Assembly (NCBI GenBank): GCA_002897735.1
Contig: BDTW01000022.1
Span: 1-61,230, forward strand
DNA: 61,230 nt
Reading direction: 5' to 3'
Origin: a bacterium BMS3Bbin13
GTDB lineage: Bacteria; Pseudomonadota; Gammaproteobacteria; 21-64-14
The notes under the pieces are model-generated. The model did not search any database and was not told the DNA's origin. It was given only the letters and a program-made list of their open reading frames with translations. Within the stretch, counting starts at the first letter, position 1; each line of letters begins with the position of its first letter. The position numbers and the translations under genes were made by a program. Positions 49,518 through 58,271 of this stretch are shown here, in pieces.

Positions 49518-50446
49518 TTGCAACCCCCGTTTCCGTGACTGGATTCCCCTGCGGCGGACACGGTTTCGCCGGAATTTTGGCGCCCCATCTCCGGAGCCGC
49601 GGATCTGGTTGACTGTGAAGCAATGGAAGCAGAATCCGTGCCAACACCCCCCGGGACGACCACCGCGCGGTCCGGTACCGGACCGTCGAGCAGATCCCCC
49701 AAGAGGAGTCGGTAGGCCTCCACCCCGCGCGCCCGCGGATAGGCCACGGACGGCGGGACCCCCGCCCGGCTCGCCTCCCGGAACCGGGTGTCCACCGGGA
49801 TCGTCGAGCGCCAGGCCTGCTCCGGATAGCGTTCGCGCAGACGCCGCAGGCTCTCGGGAGAGGCCCGGGTGCGCCGGTCGAAGAGCGTCGGCACGATCAG
49901 CGCGGGCAACGGCTGCGGACGCGCACGCGTCACCATCTCCAGCGTGCGCACCATCCGGTCCAGGCCGTGCAGGGCGAGATACTCGGTCTGCACCGGAATG
50001 AGTACCCGTTCGCAGGCGGCCAGTGCATTGACCATGAGGATGCCGAGCATCGGCGGACAGTCGATCAGCACGAATTCGAAACGCGACGCCACGCCGGCGA
50101 GGGCGCGTGCGATTACCAGCCCCATCCCCTCCCGGGTTCCCAACTGCCGGTCCAGCGTGGCCAATGCCGTCCTGGCCGGCAGCAGCGAGAGCCCCGTGCA
50201 GCCGGTCTCCACGATGGAGGCGCCGGCATCGGCGGCGCGTCCTTGCGCCGCCGCCTGGAACAGGGCATAGGCGCCGCCCTCGGCGCCCTCCGGGTCGCGG
50301 CCCAGGTAGCCGGTGAGCGAACCGTGCGGGTCGAGGTCCACCAGCAGCGTGGGATGGCCCGCCTCGGCGAGCAGGCCGCCCAAACAAACCACCGTGGTGG
50401 TCTTGCCCACGCCGCCCTTCTGATTCGCGGAGGCCCAGATCTTCAT
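49514..50446 (-). CDS. parC: ParA-like ATPase ParC of polar chemotaxis arrays
   Basis: A 310-aa P-loop ATPase of the ParA/MinD group. The deviant Walker A is QKGGVGKTTT (9-18), Walker B FVLIDCPPM, and a VDLDPHGSL motif is present. In polar-flagellated gammaproteobacteria the ParA homologue at this place directs chemotaxis arrays to the pole and is called ParC. It has an extra Ser/Gly-rich C-terminal tail of about 55 residues beyond the ATPase fold. It overlaps motD and cheW by 4 bp each. Confidence 0.88.
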   Translation of the reverse strand: MKIWASANQKGGVGKTTTVVCLGGLLAEAGHPTLLVDLDPHGSLTGYLGRDPEGAEGGAYALFQAAAQGRAADAGASIVETGCTGLSLLPARTALATLDRQLGTREGMGLVIARALAGVASRFEFVLIDCPPMLGILMVNALAACERVLIPVQTEYLALHGLDRMVRTLEMVTRARPQPLPALIVPTLFDRRTRASPESLRRLRERYPEQAWRSTIPVDTRFREASRAGVPPSVAYPRARGVEAYRLLLGDLLDGPVPDRAVVVPGGVGTDSASIASQSTRSAAPEMGRQNSGETVSAAGESSHGNGGCK

Positions 50447-51453
50447 GGTGAATGCCCCGCGCCCGCCGGCGCCGCCGCAGGCCGGTGCGCCGACGCACCG
50501 GCACCCGTTCGATGCTCCGGCGCACGCGACCGGCGCCGGCGCGCGGCGCCGGCGAGTTCCTTGACGGCGGCCGCATCGAGGAGTGTGCGCGTATTGGTGC
50601 CGGCGAGCACCACCAGTACCACCCGCCGGTTGCGGCTGCGCCCCTCCGCGGTGGCATTGCTCGCCGCCGGACGATATTCGCCGTAACCGATGGCGGCCAT
50701 GCGATGGGGGGCGACCCCATCCTTCATGAACAGGTGCACCACGCTCGCGGCGCGCGCCGCGGACAGTTCCCAGTTCGACGGATAGGCGAGCGTGTGGATG
50801 GGCACGTTGTCGGTGAAGCCCTCCACGTGAATGGCGTTCGGGAACAACTTCAGGATGTTGGCGATGCGATCGAGCACCGGGGCCGCCGCGCTCGCGAGGA
50901 CCGCGCTACCGCTCGGAAAGAGGATCTTGGTGCGAATCTCGACCTCGATCCACAGTTCGTGCCGACGCACCTTGATCAGCCCCTCCTTGACGAGGGGCTC
51001 GAGACTGCGTTCAAGATCCGCCGCGATCTTCTCGAGCACCGCGGCCCCGTGCCCGGCCTTCCCCGCGCCTCCTCGGGTGCGTGGCCCATTTCCGGCCCGC
51101 GCTCCCCCGCCGGACGCCGACCGGCGCACCGGCGAGGGGATCGGCCCGGTGGACGGCAGCGTGACCGGCGTGGTCATCGGCGCGGACAGCACGGCCGGTT
51201 GGCTCAGCATCTGGTTGCGCGCGTTCACCGGGGCCTTGGCGATGCGCCCGACCTGGATCGGCTCCATGCTCCGCGGGGTGGAGCGAAACGCGGCGACCAA
51301 CGCGTCGGAGAGCACGCGATACTTGCCCTCGTTGATGGAGGAGATCGAGTACATCACGACGAAGAACGCGAACAAAAGCGTGACGAAGTCGGCGTAGGAG
51401 ACCAGCCAACGCTCCAGGTTCTCATGCTCCTCTTGCCTCTGTTTACGGGCCAT
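50443..51453 (-). CDS. motD: Flagellar motor protein MotD (MotB family)
   Basis: A 336-aa stator B subunit. N-terminal WLVSYADFVTLLFAFFVVMYSIS contains the single transmembrane helix with the proton-carrying Asp (SYADF). A long Gly/Ser/Pro linker leads to the OmpA-like peptidoglycan-binding domain (VEGFTDNVPI, SNWELSAARAASVVHLF, GYGEYRP, NRRVVLVV). The Arg/Ala/Pro-rich extension after the OmpA domain is unusual in length. Paired with motC. Confidence 0.92.
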   Translation of the reverse strand: MARKQRQEEHENLERWLVSYADFVTLLFAFFVVMYSISSINEGKYRVLSDALVAAFRSTPRSMEPIQVGRIAKAPVNARNQMLSQPAVLSAPMTTPVTLPSTGPIPSPVRRSASGGGARAGNGPRTRGGAGKAGHGAAVLEKIAADLERSLEPLVKEGLIKVRRHELWIEVEIRTKILFPSGSAVLASAAAPVLDRIANILKLFPNAIHVEGFTDNVPIHTLAYPSNWELSAARAASVVHLFMKDGVAPHRMAAIGYGEYRPAASNATAEGRSRNRRVVLVVLAGTNTRTLLDAAAVKELAGAARRRRSRAPEHRTGAGASAHRPAAAPAGAGHSP

Positions 51454-51477
51454 GATCGCTCCGGGACCGGCTGCGGA

Positions 51478-52218
51478 TCAGTGCAGGTAACCCTGCAACT
51501 TGGTCTCGATGTTGCGCGGGTTCTCACCCTCGGCGATGGCGATGATCCCCTCGATCACCATCTCCCGGAACTGGGCCTCCTTCTGCACCAGCCCCTTGAG
51601 CTTGTTGGAAATCGGCAGTAGGAACAGGTTCGCGGAGCCCACACCGTAGATGGTCGCCACGAACGCCACCGCGATGCCCTCGCCCAGCTTGCCCGGGTCG
51701 GCGAGGTTCTGCATCACGTGGATCAGCCCCATGACCGCGCCGATGATGCCGATGGTCGGACTGTAGCCGCCCATCGCCTCGAACACCTTGGCCGACTGCA
51801 ACGCGGTGTGTTCCTTGGCACTCAGTTCCACCTCCAGAATTCCGCGGATCGCGTCGGGCTCGCTGCCGTCGACCAGGAGCTGCAGGCCCTTGCGGGCGAA
51901 CAGGTCGTCCTCGGTCTCGGCCATGTTCTCCAGGCCGAGCAGGCCTTCCTTGCGCGCAATGTTGCTCCAGGAGACGATCTTCTCGATCGACTGCTCGGGC
52001 GTCTGGCGCGGCGGGAACAGGATCCACGCCGCCATCTTCAGGGCGCGCACGAAGATCGGCAGCGGCGTCTGGAGCATGGTCGCCCCGGTGGTCCCGCCGA
52101 TGACGATGACGAAGGCGGTGAACTGGAGTAACGAGCCGATGTGCCCGCCCTCGAGCATGTTGCCGCCGAGGATCGACCCCAGGGCCAGCGCAATACCGAT
52201 GATGCTGAGCAGATCCAT
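51478..52218 (-). CDS. motC: Flagellar motor protein MotC (MotA family)
   Basis: A 246-aa stator A subunit with four transmembrane helices (first IIGIALALGSILGGNML; the last two around YSPTIGIIGAVMGLIHVM and AVAFVATIYGVGSANLFLLP) and the cytoplasmic loop between 2 and 3. The product resembles proton-type MotC/PomA proteins. It begins 3 bp after cheB. Confidence 0.93.
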   Translation of the reverse strand: MDLLSIIGIALALGSILGGNMLEGGHIGSLLQFTAFVIVIGGTTGATMLQTPLPIFVRALKMAAWILFPPRQTPEQSIEKIVSWSNIARKEGLLGLENMAETEDDLFARKGLQLLVDGSEPDAIRGILEVELSAKEHTALQSAKVFEAMGGYSPTIGIIGAVMGLIHVMQNLADPGKLGEGIAVAFVATIYGVGSANLFLLPISNKLKGLVQKEAQFREMVIEGIIAIAEGENPRNIETKLQGYLH

Positions 52219-52221
52219 GGC

Positions 52222-53325
52222 CTAGAATTGCCGGGCGAGTCCCAACCCGATCTCGTCCAGCGGCAGAATCCAGTCGGCAAGGCCCGCCCCGACCACCGCC
52301 TGCGGCATCCCGTAGACCACGCAGCTGGGCTCGTCCTGAACCCAGATCTGCGATCCGCCCGCCTTGAGCAGTCGTGCGCCCTCGCGCCCGTCCGCACCCA
52401 TGCCGGTCAGCACGATGGCCAGGACCCCGCCCGGCCAGGCACGCGCCGCAGAGGCGAAGCACACGTCCACCGAGGGCCGGTAGGTCACCTCGGGACGGCT
52501 GTCCGTGATGCGCAGGCGGACTCCCCCGGTGCGGCGCTCCGCCAGCATCTGCCGCCCCCCCGGCGCGAGGTAGGCGGTACCGGGCAGCACCGGCTCTCCA
52601 TCCTCCGCCTCCTTGACCCGGATCGTGCAGAGTTGGTCGAGCCGTTCGGCGAACGGCCCGGTGAAACTCGCCGGCATGTGCTGTATCAACAGCAGCGGAA
52701 ACGGATAACCCTCGCGCAGCGTCGGCAGCAGTCGCTGCAGGGCCGCGGGTCCGCCGGTCGAGGTGCCGATCACCACCACCTGGGGACGACGCGCGGCGCG
52801 GACCGCGTGCCGCGTCCGCACCGGCGCCGGTGCGGACACCGGTGCGGACGCGGCGGCACGCACCCACGGCCTGCGGCAGCCCAGTGCGTGGACGCGGGCG
52901 CGCAACACCCGGTTGGCATCCTCGCGGTTGCGGGCGATGTCCTCCAGACGCTTGGGGAGGAAGTCCAGGGCGCCGGCGTCGAGGGCGTCGAGCGTGGCGC
53001 GCGCACCCTCATAGGTGAGCGAAGAGAGCATCAGGACCGGCGTCGGATGCAACGCCATGATCCGGCGCACGGCGCTGATCCCATCCAGCACCGGCATCTC
53101 GATGTCCATGGTGATCACGTCCGGGTGCAGCCGCGCGGTCTGCTCCACGGCCTCGAGGCCGTTGCACGCACTCCCGACCACCTCGATGTCCGGACCGTCG
53201 TTGAGGATCTCGCAGACCCGCCGACGGAAAAACCCCGAATCGTCCACGACCAGGGCGCGCACCGCCGGGCGCCCCTGCGCCCCGACGATGCGGGGATCGC
53301 CCGCCTTGACGCCGATCTCGGTCAT
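52222..53325 (-). CDS. cheB: Chemotaxis protein-glutamate methylesterase CheB
   Basis: A 367-aa response regulator that demethylates and deamidates receptors for adaptation. The receiver has VVDDSGFFRR and phosphor-acceptor Asp74 (ITMDIEMPVLDG). The esterase domain has the Ser/His/Asp triad in GTSTGGPAALQ, IQHMPASFT and TGMGADGREGA. The linker is Arg/Ala-rich. Confidence 0.95.
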   Translation of the reverse strand: MTEIGVKAGDPRIVGAQGRPAVRALVVDDSGFFRRRVCEILNDGPDIEVVGSACNGLEAVEQTARLHPDVITMDIEMPVLDGISAVRRIMALHPTPVLMLSSLTYEGARATLDALDAGALDFLPKRLEDIARNREDANRVLRARVHALGCRRPWVRAAASAPVSAPAPVRTRHAVRAARRPQVVVIGTSTGGPAALQRLLPTLREGYPFPLLLIQHMPASFTGPFAERLDQLCTIRVKEAEDGEPVLPGTAYLAPGGRQMLAERRTGGVRLRITDSRPEVTYRPSVDVCFASAARAWPGGVLAIVLTGMGADGREGARLLKAGGSQIWVQDEPSCVVYGMPQAVVGAGLADWILPLDEIGLGLARQF

Positions 53326-53352
53326 GCCGCTCGCTTTCCCTGTCGTCGACCG

Positions 53353-55332
53353 TTAATGGCGGTGCGCGTAGGCCTTTAACAGGCTCGGCACATCCAGGAT
53401 CAGGGCGATCTTGCCGTCGCCCGTGATAGTCGCCCCGGCCAGTCCCGGCAGCCCCTGCACCAGCGCCCCGAGGGGCTTGATGACCACTTCCTCCTGTCCG
53501 ACCAGGCGATCCACAACGAAGCCGATCCGCTGGTTCCCGACGTGCACCACCACCACCGGCCGGGTCTCCACGGACGCCTGCGCTTCATCGCGCGTCAGCC
53601 AGCGGTGCAGGAAAAACAGCGGCAGGGCGCAACCGCGCGTCATGACCACCTCCTGGCCATTGACCACGTTGGTCTGACGCACGTCGAGGTCGAAGATCTC
53701 GCTGACGCCGGCCAGCGGCAGCGCGAAGATCTGCCGACCGAGGGCCACCATGAGGGTGGGGAGGATCGCCAGGGTCAGCGGTACCTTGATGCGCAGCGTG
53801 CTGCCCACGCCCTTGCGCGAGTCGACCTCGACCGAGCCGTTGAGTTGGGCGATGCGGGTCTTGACCACGTCCAGGCCGACGCCGCGCCCGGAGATATCGG
53901 AGATCTCGGACTTGGTGGAAAACCCCGGCCTGAAGATCAGATGGAAGGCGTCGTGATCGCTCAACCGGGCGGCCGCCTCGGCGTCCATGACCCCCTTCTC
54001 GACCGCCTTGTCCCGCAACTGCCCGGGGTCCATCCCGGCGCCGTCGTCCTCGATGGTGAGCAGGATATGATCGCCTTCCTGGGCGGCGCTCAGCACCACG
54101 GTACCCGCTCGCGGCTTGCCGGCCGCCTCGCGCACGGCCGGCGACTCGATGCCGTGGTCCACGGCGTTGCGCACCAGATGCACCAGCGGATCGGCGATCG
54201 CCTCGACCAGGTTCTTGTCGAGGTCGGTCTCCTCCCCCACCATCTCAAGGTGTACTTCCTTGTCCAGCGAACGCGCCAGGTCCCGGACCACGCGCGGGAA
54301 GCGCCCGAACACCTTGCGCACCGGCTGCATCCGGGTCTTCATGACCGCCGTCTGCAGGTCCGCCGTCACCAAGCCCAGGTTGGCCACGGCCTTTGCGATC
54401 TCCCCGTCGGGTATCGTCGCCTTCAGCGTTTCGAGCCGGTTGCGGACCAACACCAACTCGCCCACCAGGTTCATGATCTCGTCGAGGCGGCGAGTATCGA
54501 CCCGCACGGTCGTATCGGCGGTAGCGGTAGCGGTACCCGTCGCCGGGCCGCTCCCCGCTTTCGCTTTGGCGGGCGGGGCGCCGACGCCTTTTTCCACGGT
54601 GGGCGCCGGGGGCCGGGCGGGGGCCTCGGCGGGCGGCACTTCGGCACCCGGCGCCCGCGCCGCCCCGTAGAGATCATCGAGCAACGCCTCGAATTCGGTA
54701 TCGCTGATGGTGTCCGCGGCGGCGGGCGACGTGCCGCCCGCCGGAGAGTTCCCGGCCCGCGCGGCCTCGGCGGACAACGCGGCGGGGGCCGGAGCGGCGG
54801 GCGCCTTGGGCGCCGCCGCTCCGCCCAAGGCATCGCGGATCATCTCGAATTCCGCATCCGTGCCTTCGGGCGACATCGCCGCGGGCCCCCCGGTCTGCGG
54901 ATCGGACCGGGCCTCGGGGGGCGGGGGAGACGGGGTCTGCGGTCCGGGCGCGGCGGAGAAGCGCGCCAACTCCGCGAGCAGCTCGGCGCCCGCCGGAGTC
55001 GGCGCCCGGCCCTCGCGCACCTCGGCGAACATCGCGTTGACGGTGTCCAGAACGCGAAGAACGGTGTCCATCAACGCCGCATCCACCGTCCGCTCGCCTT
55101 GGCGGAGCAGGTTGAAGACATCTTCGGCGTGGTGACAGACCTCGACCAACGGCGTGAGATTCAGGAAGCCCGCCCCGCCCTTGACGGTATGGAATCCACG
55201 GAACACCGCGTTGAGCAGTTCCTTGTCCTGAGGGCGGCGCTCGAGGTCCACGAGCTGCTCGCCGAGTTGCTCGAGCAGCTCGCCCCCCTCCACCAGGAAA
55301 TCCTGCAAGATATCGTCTTCGGTGTCTGCCAT
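53353..55332 (-). CDS. cheA: Chemotaxis histidine kinase CheA
   Basis: A 659-aa kinase. The HPt domain carries His48 in FHTVKGGAGFLNL. A long Ala/Pro-rich linker (about 130-260) replaces a clear P2 domain, then the dimerisation helices (DEIMNLVGELVLVRNRLE), the ATPase domain (HLVRNAVDHGIE, DDGAGMD, GRGVGLDVV) and a C-terminal CheW-like domain (ILPTLMVALGRQIFALPL..VVVHVGNQRIGFVVD). It works with cheW, cheB, cheY and cheZ of the same operon. Confidence 0.96.
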   Translation of the reverse strand: MADTEDDILQDFLVEGGELLEQLGEQLVDLERRPQDKELLNAVFRGFHTVKGGAGFLNLTPLVEVCHHAEDVFNLLRQGERTVDAALMDTVLRVLDTVNAMFAEVREGRAPTPAGAELLAELARFSAAPGPQTPSPPPPEARSDPQTGGPAAMSPEGTDAEFEMIRDALGGAAAPKAPAAPAPAALSAEAARAGNSPAGGTSPAAADTISDTEFEALLDDLYGAARAPGAEVPPAEAPARPPAPTVEKGVGAPPAKAKAGSGPATGTATATADTTVRVDTRRLDEIMNLVGELVLVRNRLETLKATIPDGEIAKAVANLGLVTADLQTAVMKTRMQPVRKVFGRFPRVVRDLARSLDKEVHLEMVGEETDLDKNLVEAIADPLVHLVRNAVDHGIESPAVREAAGKPRAGTVVLSAAQEGDHILLTIEDDGAGMDPGQLRDKAVEKGVMDAEAAARLSDHDAFHLIFRPGFSTKSEISDISGRGVGLDVVKTRIAQLNGSVEVDSRKGVGSTLRIKVPLTLAILPTLMVALGRQIFALPLAGVSEIFDLDVRQTNVVNGQEVVMTRGCALPLFFLHRWLTRDEAQASVETRPVVVVHVGNQRIGFVVDRLVGQEEVVIKPLGALVQGLPGLAGATITGDGKIALILDVPSLLKAYAHRH

Positions 55333-55400
55333 GGCCGCGTCACGAACCCCGCCGGCCCCGGAGGCCGCCGCGGATCCAAAGTCGGGGGGCGCACACCGGC

Positions 55401-56153
55401 CTAGAATCCCAGGCCGGAGAGCAATTCATCCACGTCGTCCTGCCCGGAAACGACGTCGGTACCGGAACGCCCCGGGATCGCCGGGCCGCTCGGCTCCGAA
55501 TTCCCGGTCGGCTGCTCGTCGACGCGCTCCTCGCGCCGCTCTCCGGACAGGCGCACGAGGTCGACGAGATGCGCCTCGACCTCGTGGACCAGCTCGATCA
55601 CCCGGCGCAGGATCTGGCCGGTGAGATCCTGGAACTCCTGGGCCATCAGCACCTCCGTCAGCTCACCGTGAGTCCGGGCCATCTCCTGTTCGACGCGCCC
55701 CAGGAAGCCGTCCAGATCACTATTCAGTACGCGGAACTCCTCGGCGCTCATGCACCGCCGGCAAAAACACCCCCAGCGCTCGCGCAGGGCCGCCGCCCCG
55801 GTCTGCAGATCGCCGATCACCGGGATGCGGCCCTCCACCGCGGTCAGCGTACGATGAGCGGCCTGCTCGGTCATGGAGATCACGTAGGTCAGCCGGTCCT
55901 GGGCGTCCGGAATCTCCCGGGCGGCGATGTCCATGAGCCGGGCGTCGGTGCGGAAGCTGTTGAGCGATTCGTGGAGCTGGCGGGTGAGCTTTCCGAGTTC
56001 CTCGAACAGGGTGTCGCCGCGCATGCGCGTGAGTTGCTCGAGCACCTGTGCGGTGCCTTCCTCGTCGCCGACCTCGGCCTTTGCAACCAGTTCACGTGCC
56101 GCCGCGAGCAGCGGTGACACCTGCGGTTCCGGTCGCGGCGATCGTTTCGCCAT
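55401..56153 (-). CDS. cheZ: CheY-P phosphatase CheZ
   Basis: A 250-aa all-helical protein that dephosphorylates CheY-P. The catalytic helix region contains EFQDLTGQILRRVIELV with the conserved Gln, and the C-terminal peptide DDVDELLSGLGF is the usual CheY-binding tail. ATG 56153 is preferred over the GTG at 56162. Confidence 0.92.
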   Translation of the reverse strand: MAKRSPRPEPQVSPLLAAARELVAKAEVGDEEGTAQVLEQLTRMRGDTLFEELGKLTRQLHESLNSFRTDARLMDIAAREIPDAQDRLTYVISMTEQAAHRTLTAVEGRIPVIGDLQTGAAALRERWGCFCRRCMSAEEFRVLNSDLDGFLGRVEQEMARTHGELTEVLMAQEFQDLTGQILRRVIELVHEVEAHLVDLVRLSGERREERVDEQPTGNSEPSGPAIPGRSGTDVVSGQDDVDELLSGLGF

Positions 56154-56192
56154 TGCATACACCCCTTGGAAGAAGGTTGAAAAACGGTTTCG

Positions 56193-56588
56193 CTAGGCGT
56201 TCGCTTCGATCCGCTCGAAGATCCTCTCGATCTTCTCCTTCAGAGTCACCGCGTTGAACGGCTTCACGATATAGCCGTTGATCCCCGCGTTGGCCGCCTC
56301 CACGATCTGGTTGCGCTTGGCCTCCGCAGTGACCATCAGCACCGGGAGTCCGGCGAGATTGGGGTCGGCGCGCACCGCCTTCAGCAGATCGAGCCCGTTC
56401 ATGACGGGCATGTTCCAGTCGGTGATAAGGAAATCGCACCTCCCGGACTGGAGCTGCGGCAGCGCGGTCTTCCCGTCGTCGGCCTCGGCGGTGTTGTTGA
56501 AGCCGAGGTCGCGCAACAGATTCTTGATGATCCGGCGCATCGTGGAGAAGTCGTCCACGATCAGAATCTTCATCTCCTTGTTCAGCAT
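56193..56588 (-). CDS. cheY: Chemotaxis response regulator CheY
   Basis: A 131-aa single-domain receiver that binds the FliM switch when phosphorylated at Asp57 ([13 protein letters not shown]). The acidic pair VDDF, the TAEAK switch threonine and Lys in IVKPFN are in place. ATG 56588 follows a GGGGTG site; GTG at 56597 is another option. It lies 70 bp downstream of fliA. Confidence 0.96.
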   Translation of the reverse strand: MLNKEMKILIVDDFSTMRRIIKNLLRDLGFNNTAEADDGKTALPQLQSGRCDFLITDWNMPVMNGLDLLKAVRADPNLAGLPVLMVTAEAKRNQIVEAANAGINGYIVKPFNAVTLKEKIERIFERIEANA

Positions 56589-56658
56589 GGCGTGCACCCC
56601 GGGACGTGTAGCTCACGGGCCGTAGCCGACCCCCCGCCGCGTCGCATGAAGCCCCCGT

Positions 56659-57387
56659 TCACTGCTCCGCCAACCAGCCGCTCATGCGCCCACGCAACCG
56701 CAACAGCGCCTGGCCGTGGATCTGGCAGACCCGCGACTCGCTTACCCCGAGCACCTCGCCGATCTCGCGCAGATTGAGCTCTTCATCGTAGTAGAGCGCC
56801 ATGACCAGCCGTTCGCGTTCCGGAAGCGCGGCGATGGCCTCGGCCAGGGCGCGTTTGAAGTCCTCCTGCTGCAGGTAGTCCACGGGGCTGGAGCCCGCGC
56901 CCGTCCCGCTGTCCGGTTCATCGCCCGCGCCCTCCAGATCGTCGAAGCTGAACAGCCGGCACCCGGTCGCATCCATGAGGATCTGGTGGTACTCCTTGAG
57001 CGAGATCTCCATGGCCTCGGCGATCTCCTTGTCACAGGCGTCCCGACCCTTCCGGTTCTCGATCTCGTGCACCACCTCGGCGACCATGCGCGCCTTGCGA
57101 TGCACCGAGCGCGGCGTCCAGTCGGTCTTGCGGATCTCGTCGAGCATGGCACCGCGAATCCGGATCCCCGCATAGGTCTCGAAGCTCGCGCCCTGCGTGG
57201 GGTCATAGTGGCGCGAGGCTTCCAGCAGCCCGATCATGCCGGCCTGGATCAGGTCCTCGGCCTGCACGCTGGGCGGCAGCCGGCTGATCAGGTGATAGGC
57301 GATGCGCTTGACCAGCGAAGCGTGGCGCCCAATCAGATCCTCTTGGCCGTTTTCCTTCACGGTGACATACATGGCTAGTCCGTTCAT
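56659..57387 (-). CDS. fliA: Flagellar sigma factor 28 (FliA)
   Basis: A 242-aa sigma factor for late flagellar and chemotaxis genes. Regions: 2 (SLVKRIAYHLISRLPPSVQAEDLIQAGMIGLLEA..FETYAGIRIRGAMLDEIR), 3 (VHEIENRKGRDACDKEIAEAM) and 4 (LPERERLVMALYYDEELNLREIGEVLGVSESRVCQIHGQAL). The start overlaps flhG by 4 bp. No FliA-type promoter was found in front of cheY. Confidence 0.96.
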   Translation of the reverse strand: MNGLAMYVTVKENGQEDLIGRHASLVKRIAYHLISRLPPSVQAEDLIQAGMIGLLEASRHYDPTQGASFETYAGIRIRGAMLDEIRKTDWTPRSVHRKARMVAEVVHEIENRKGRDACDKEIAEAMEISLKEYHQILMDATGCRLFSFDDLEGAGDEPDSGTGAGSSPVDYLQQEDFKRALAEAIAALPERERLVMALYYDEELNLREIGEVLGVSESRVCQIHGQALLRLRGRMSGWLAEQ

Positions 57388-58271
57388 GGCGGCAACTCCC
57401 TGTCATTGCAGCCGGAACGAACCAGACGCTCGACGAAGAACTCCAAGTGCCCGCCTGCGACCGTCGGTACCGGCCATCTATCGGCCCGTTGGGCCAGATT
57501 CTTGAATGCCTGCGCCGCGCGGCTGCGCGGATAGGCCTCCACCACGGCGCGTTGCTTCTGCACGGCGCGGCGAAGAAACTCGTCATGGGGAACGGCCCCG
57601 AGAAAATCCAGGGTCACGTCCAGAAACCGGTTCGTGACCCGGGTGATCTTATTGAACAGTTCACGCCCCTCCCGCGCGCCGGCGACCATGTTGGCCAGCA
57701 CGTGGAAACGCGGAATGCCGTATTCGCGGCTGAGGAGCTTGATCAGGGCATAGGCGTCGGTGATCGATGCCGGCTCGTCACAGACCACCACGATCACCTC
57801 CTGGGCGGCGCGCGTGAAGCTCACCACGCTCTCGGAGATGCCCGCCGCGGTGTCCACCAGGAGTACGTCCAGGCGGTCGCTGAGTTCGCTGAAGGCATGG
57901 ATCAGGGCGGCGTGTTCGGCGGGGCGCAGCTCCGTCATGTGCTTGACCCCGGAGGTGGCGGGGATGATCTTGATCCCGCACGGACCGAGAACGATCACCT
58001 CCTCGAGTGTCCGCTGCCCGTCGAGCACGTGCGAGAGATTCCCGCCCGGCTGCAGGCCCAGCAGGACGTCGATGTTGGCCAACCCCAGGTCGGCGTCCAG
58101 GAGCATGACCGAGCGCCCGGCACCCGCCATGGCCACCGCCAGATTGACCGACACGTTGGTCTTGCCCACGCCCCCCTTGCCGCTGGTGACCGCCACCACC
58201 CGGACCGGGCGCGGCTCGACCATGCGTCGCAGGCCGGCGGCTTGGTCGGGCTCCCACTCAGACATGAGCAT
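57384..58271 (-). CDS. flhG: Flagellar number regulator FlhG (FleN, MinD-like ATPase)
   Basis: A 295-aa ParA/MinD-type ATPase that limits flagellar number, acting with FlhF. The deviant Walker A is SGKGGVGKTNV (30-40), followed by LLDADLGLANID and LLVDTAAGIS. An N-terminal extension before the ATPase probably contacts FlhF or the flagellar C-ring. ATG 58271 has AGGGG upstream; ATG 58265 is an alternative. It overlaps flhF by 14 bp. Confidence 0.94.
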   Translation of the reverse strand: MLMSEWEPDQAAGLRRMVEPRPVRVVAVTSGKGGVGKTNVSVNLAVAMAGAGRSVMLLDADLGLANIDVLLGLQPGGNLSHVLDGQRTLEEVIVLGPCGIKIIPATSGVKHMTELRPAEHAALIHAFSELSDRLDVLLVDTAAGISESVVSFTRAAQEVIVVVCDEPASITDAYALIKLLSREYGIPRFHVLANMVAGAREGRELFNKITRVTNRFLDVTLDFLGAVPHDEFLRRAVQKQRAVVEAYPRSRAAQAFKNLAQRADRWPVPTVAGGHLEFFVERLVRSGCNDRELPP

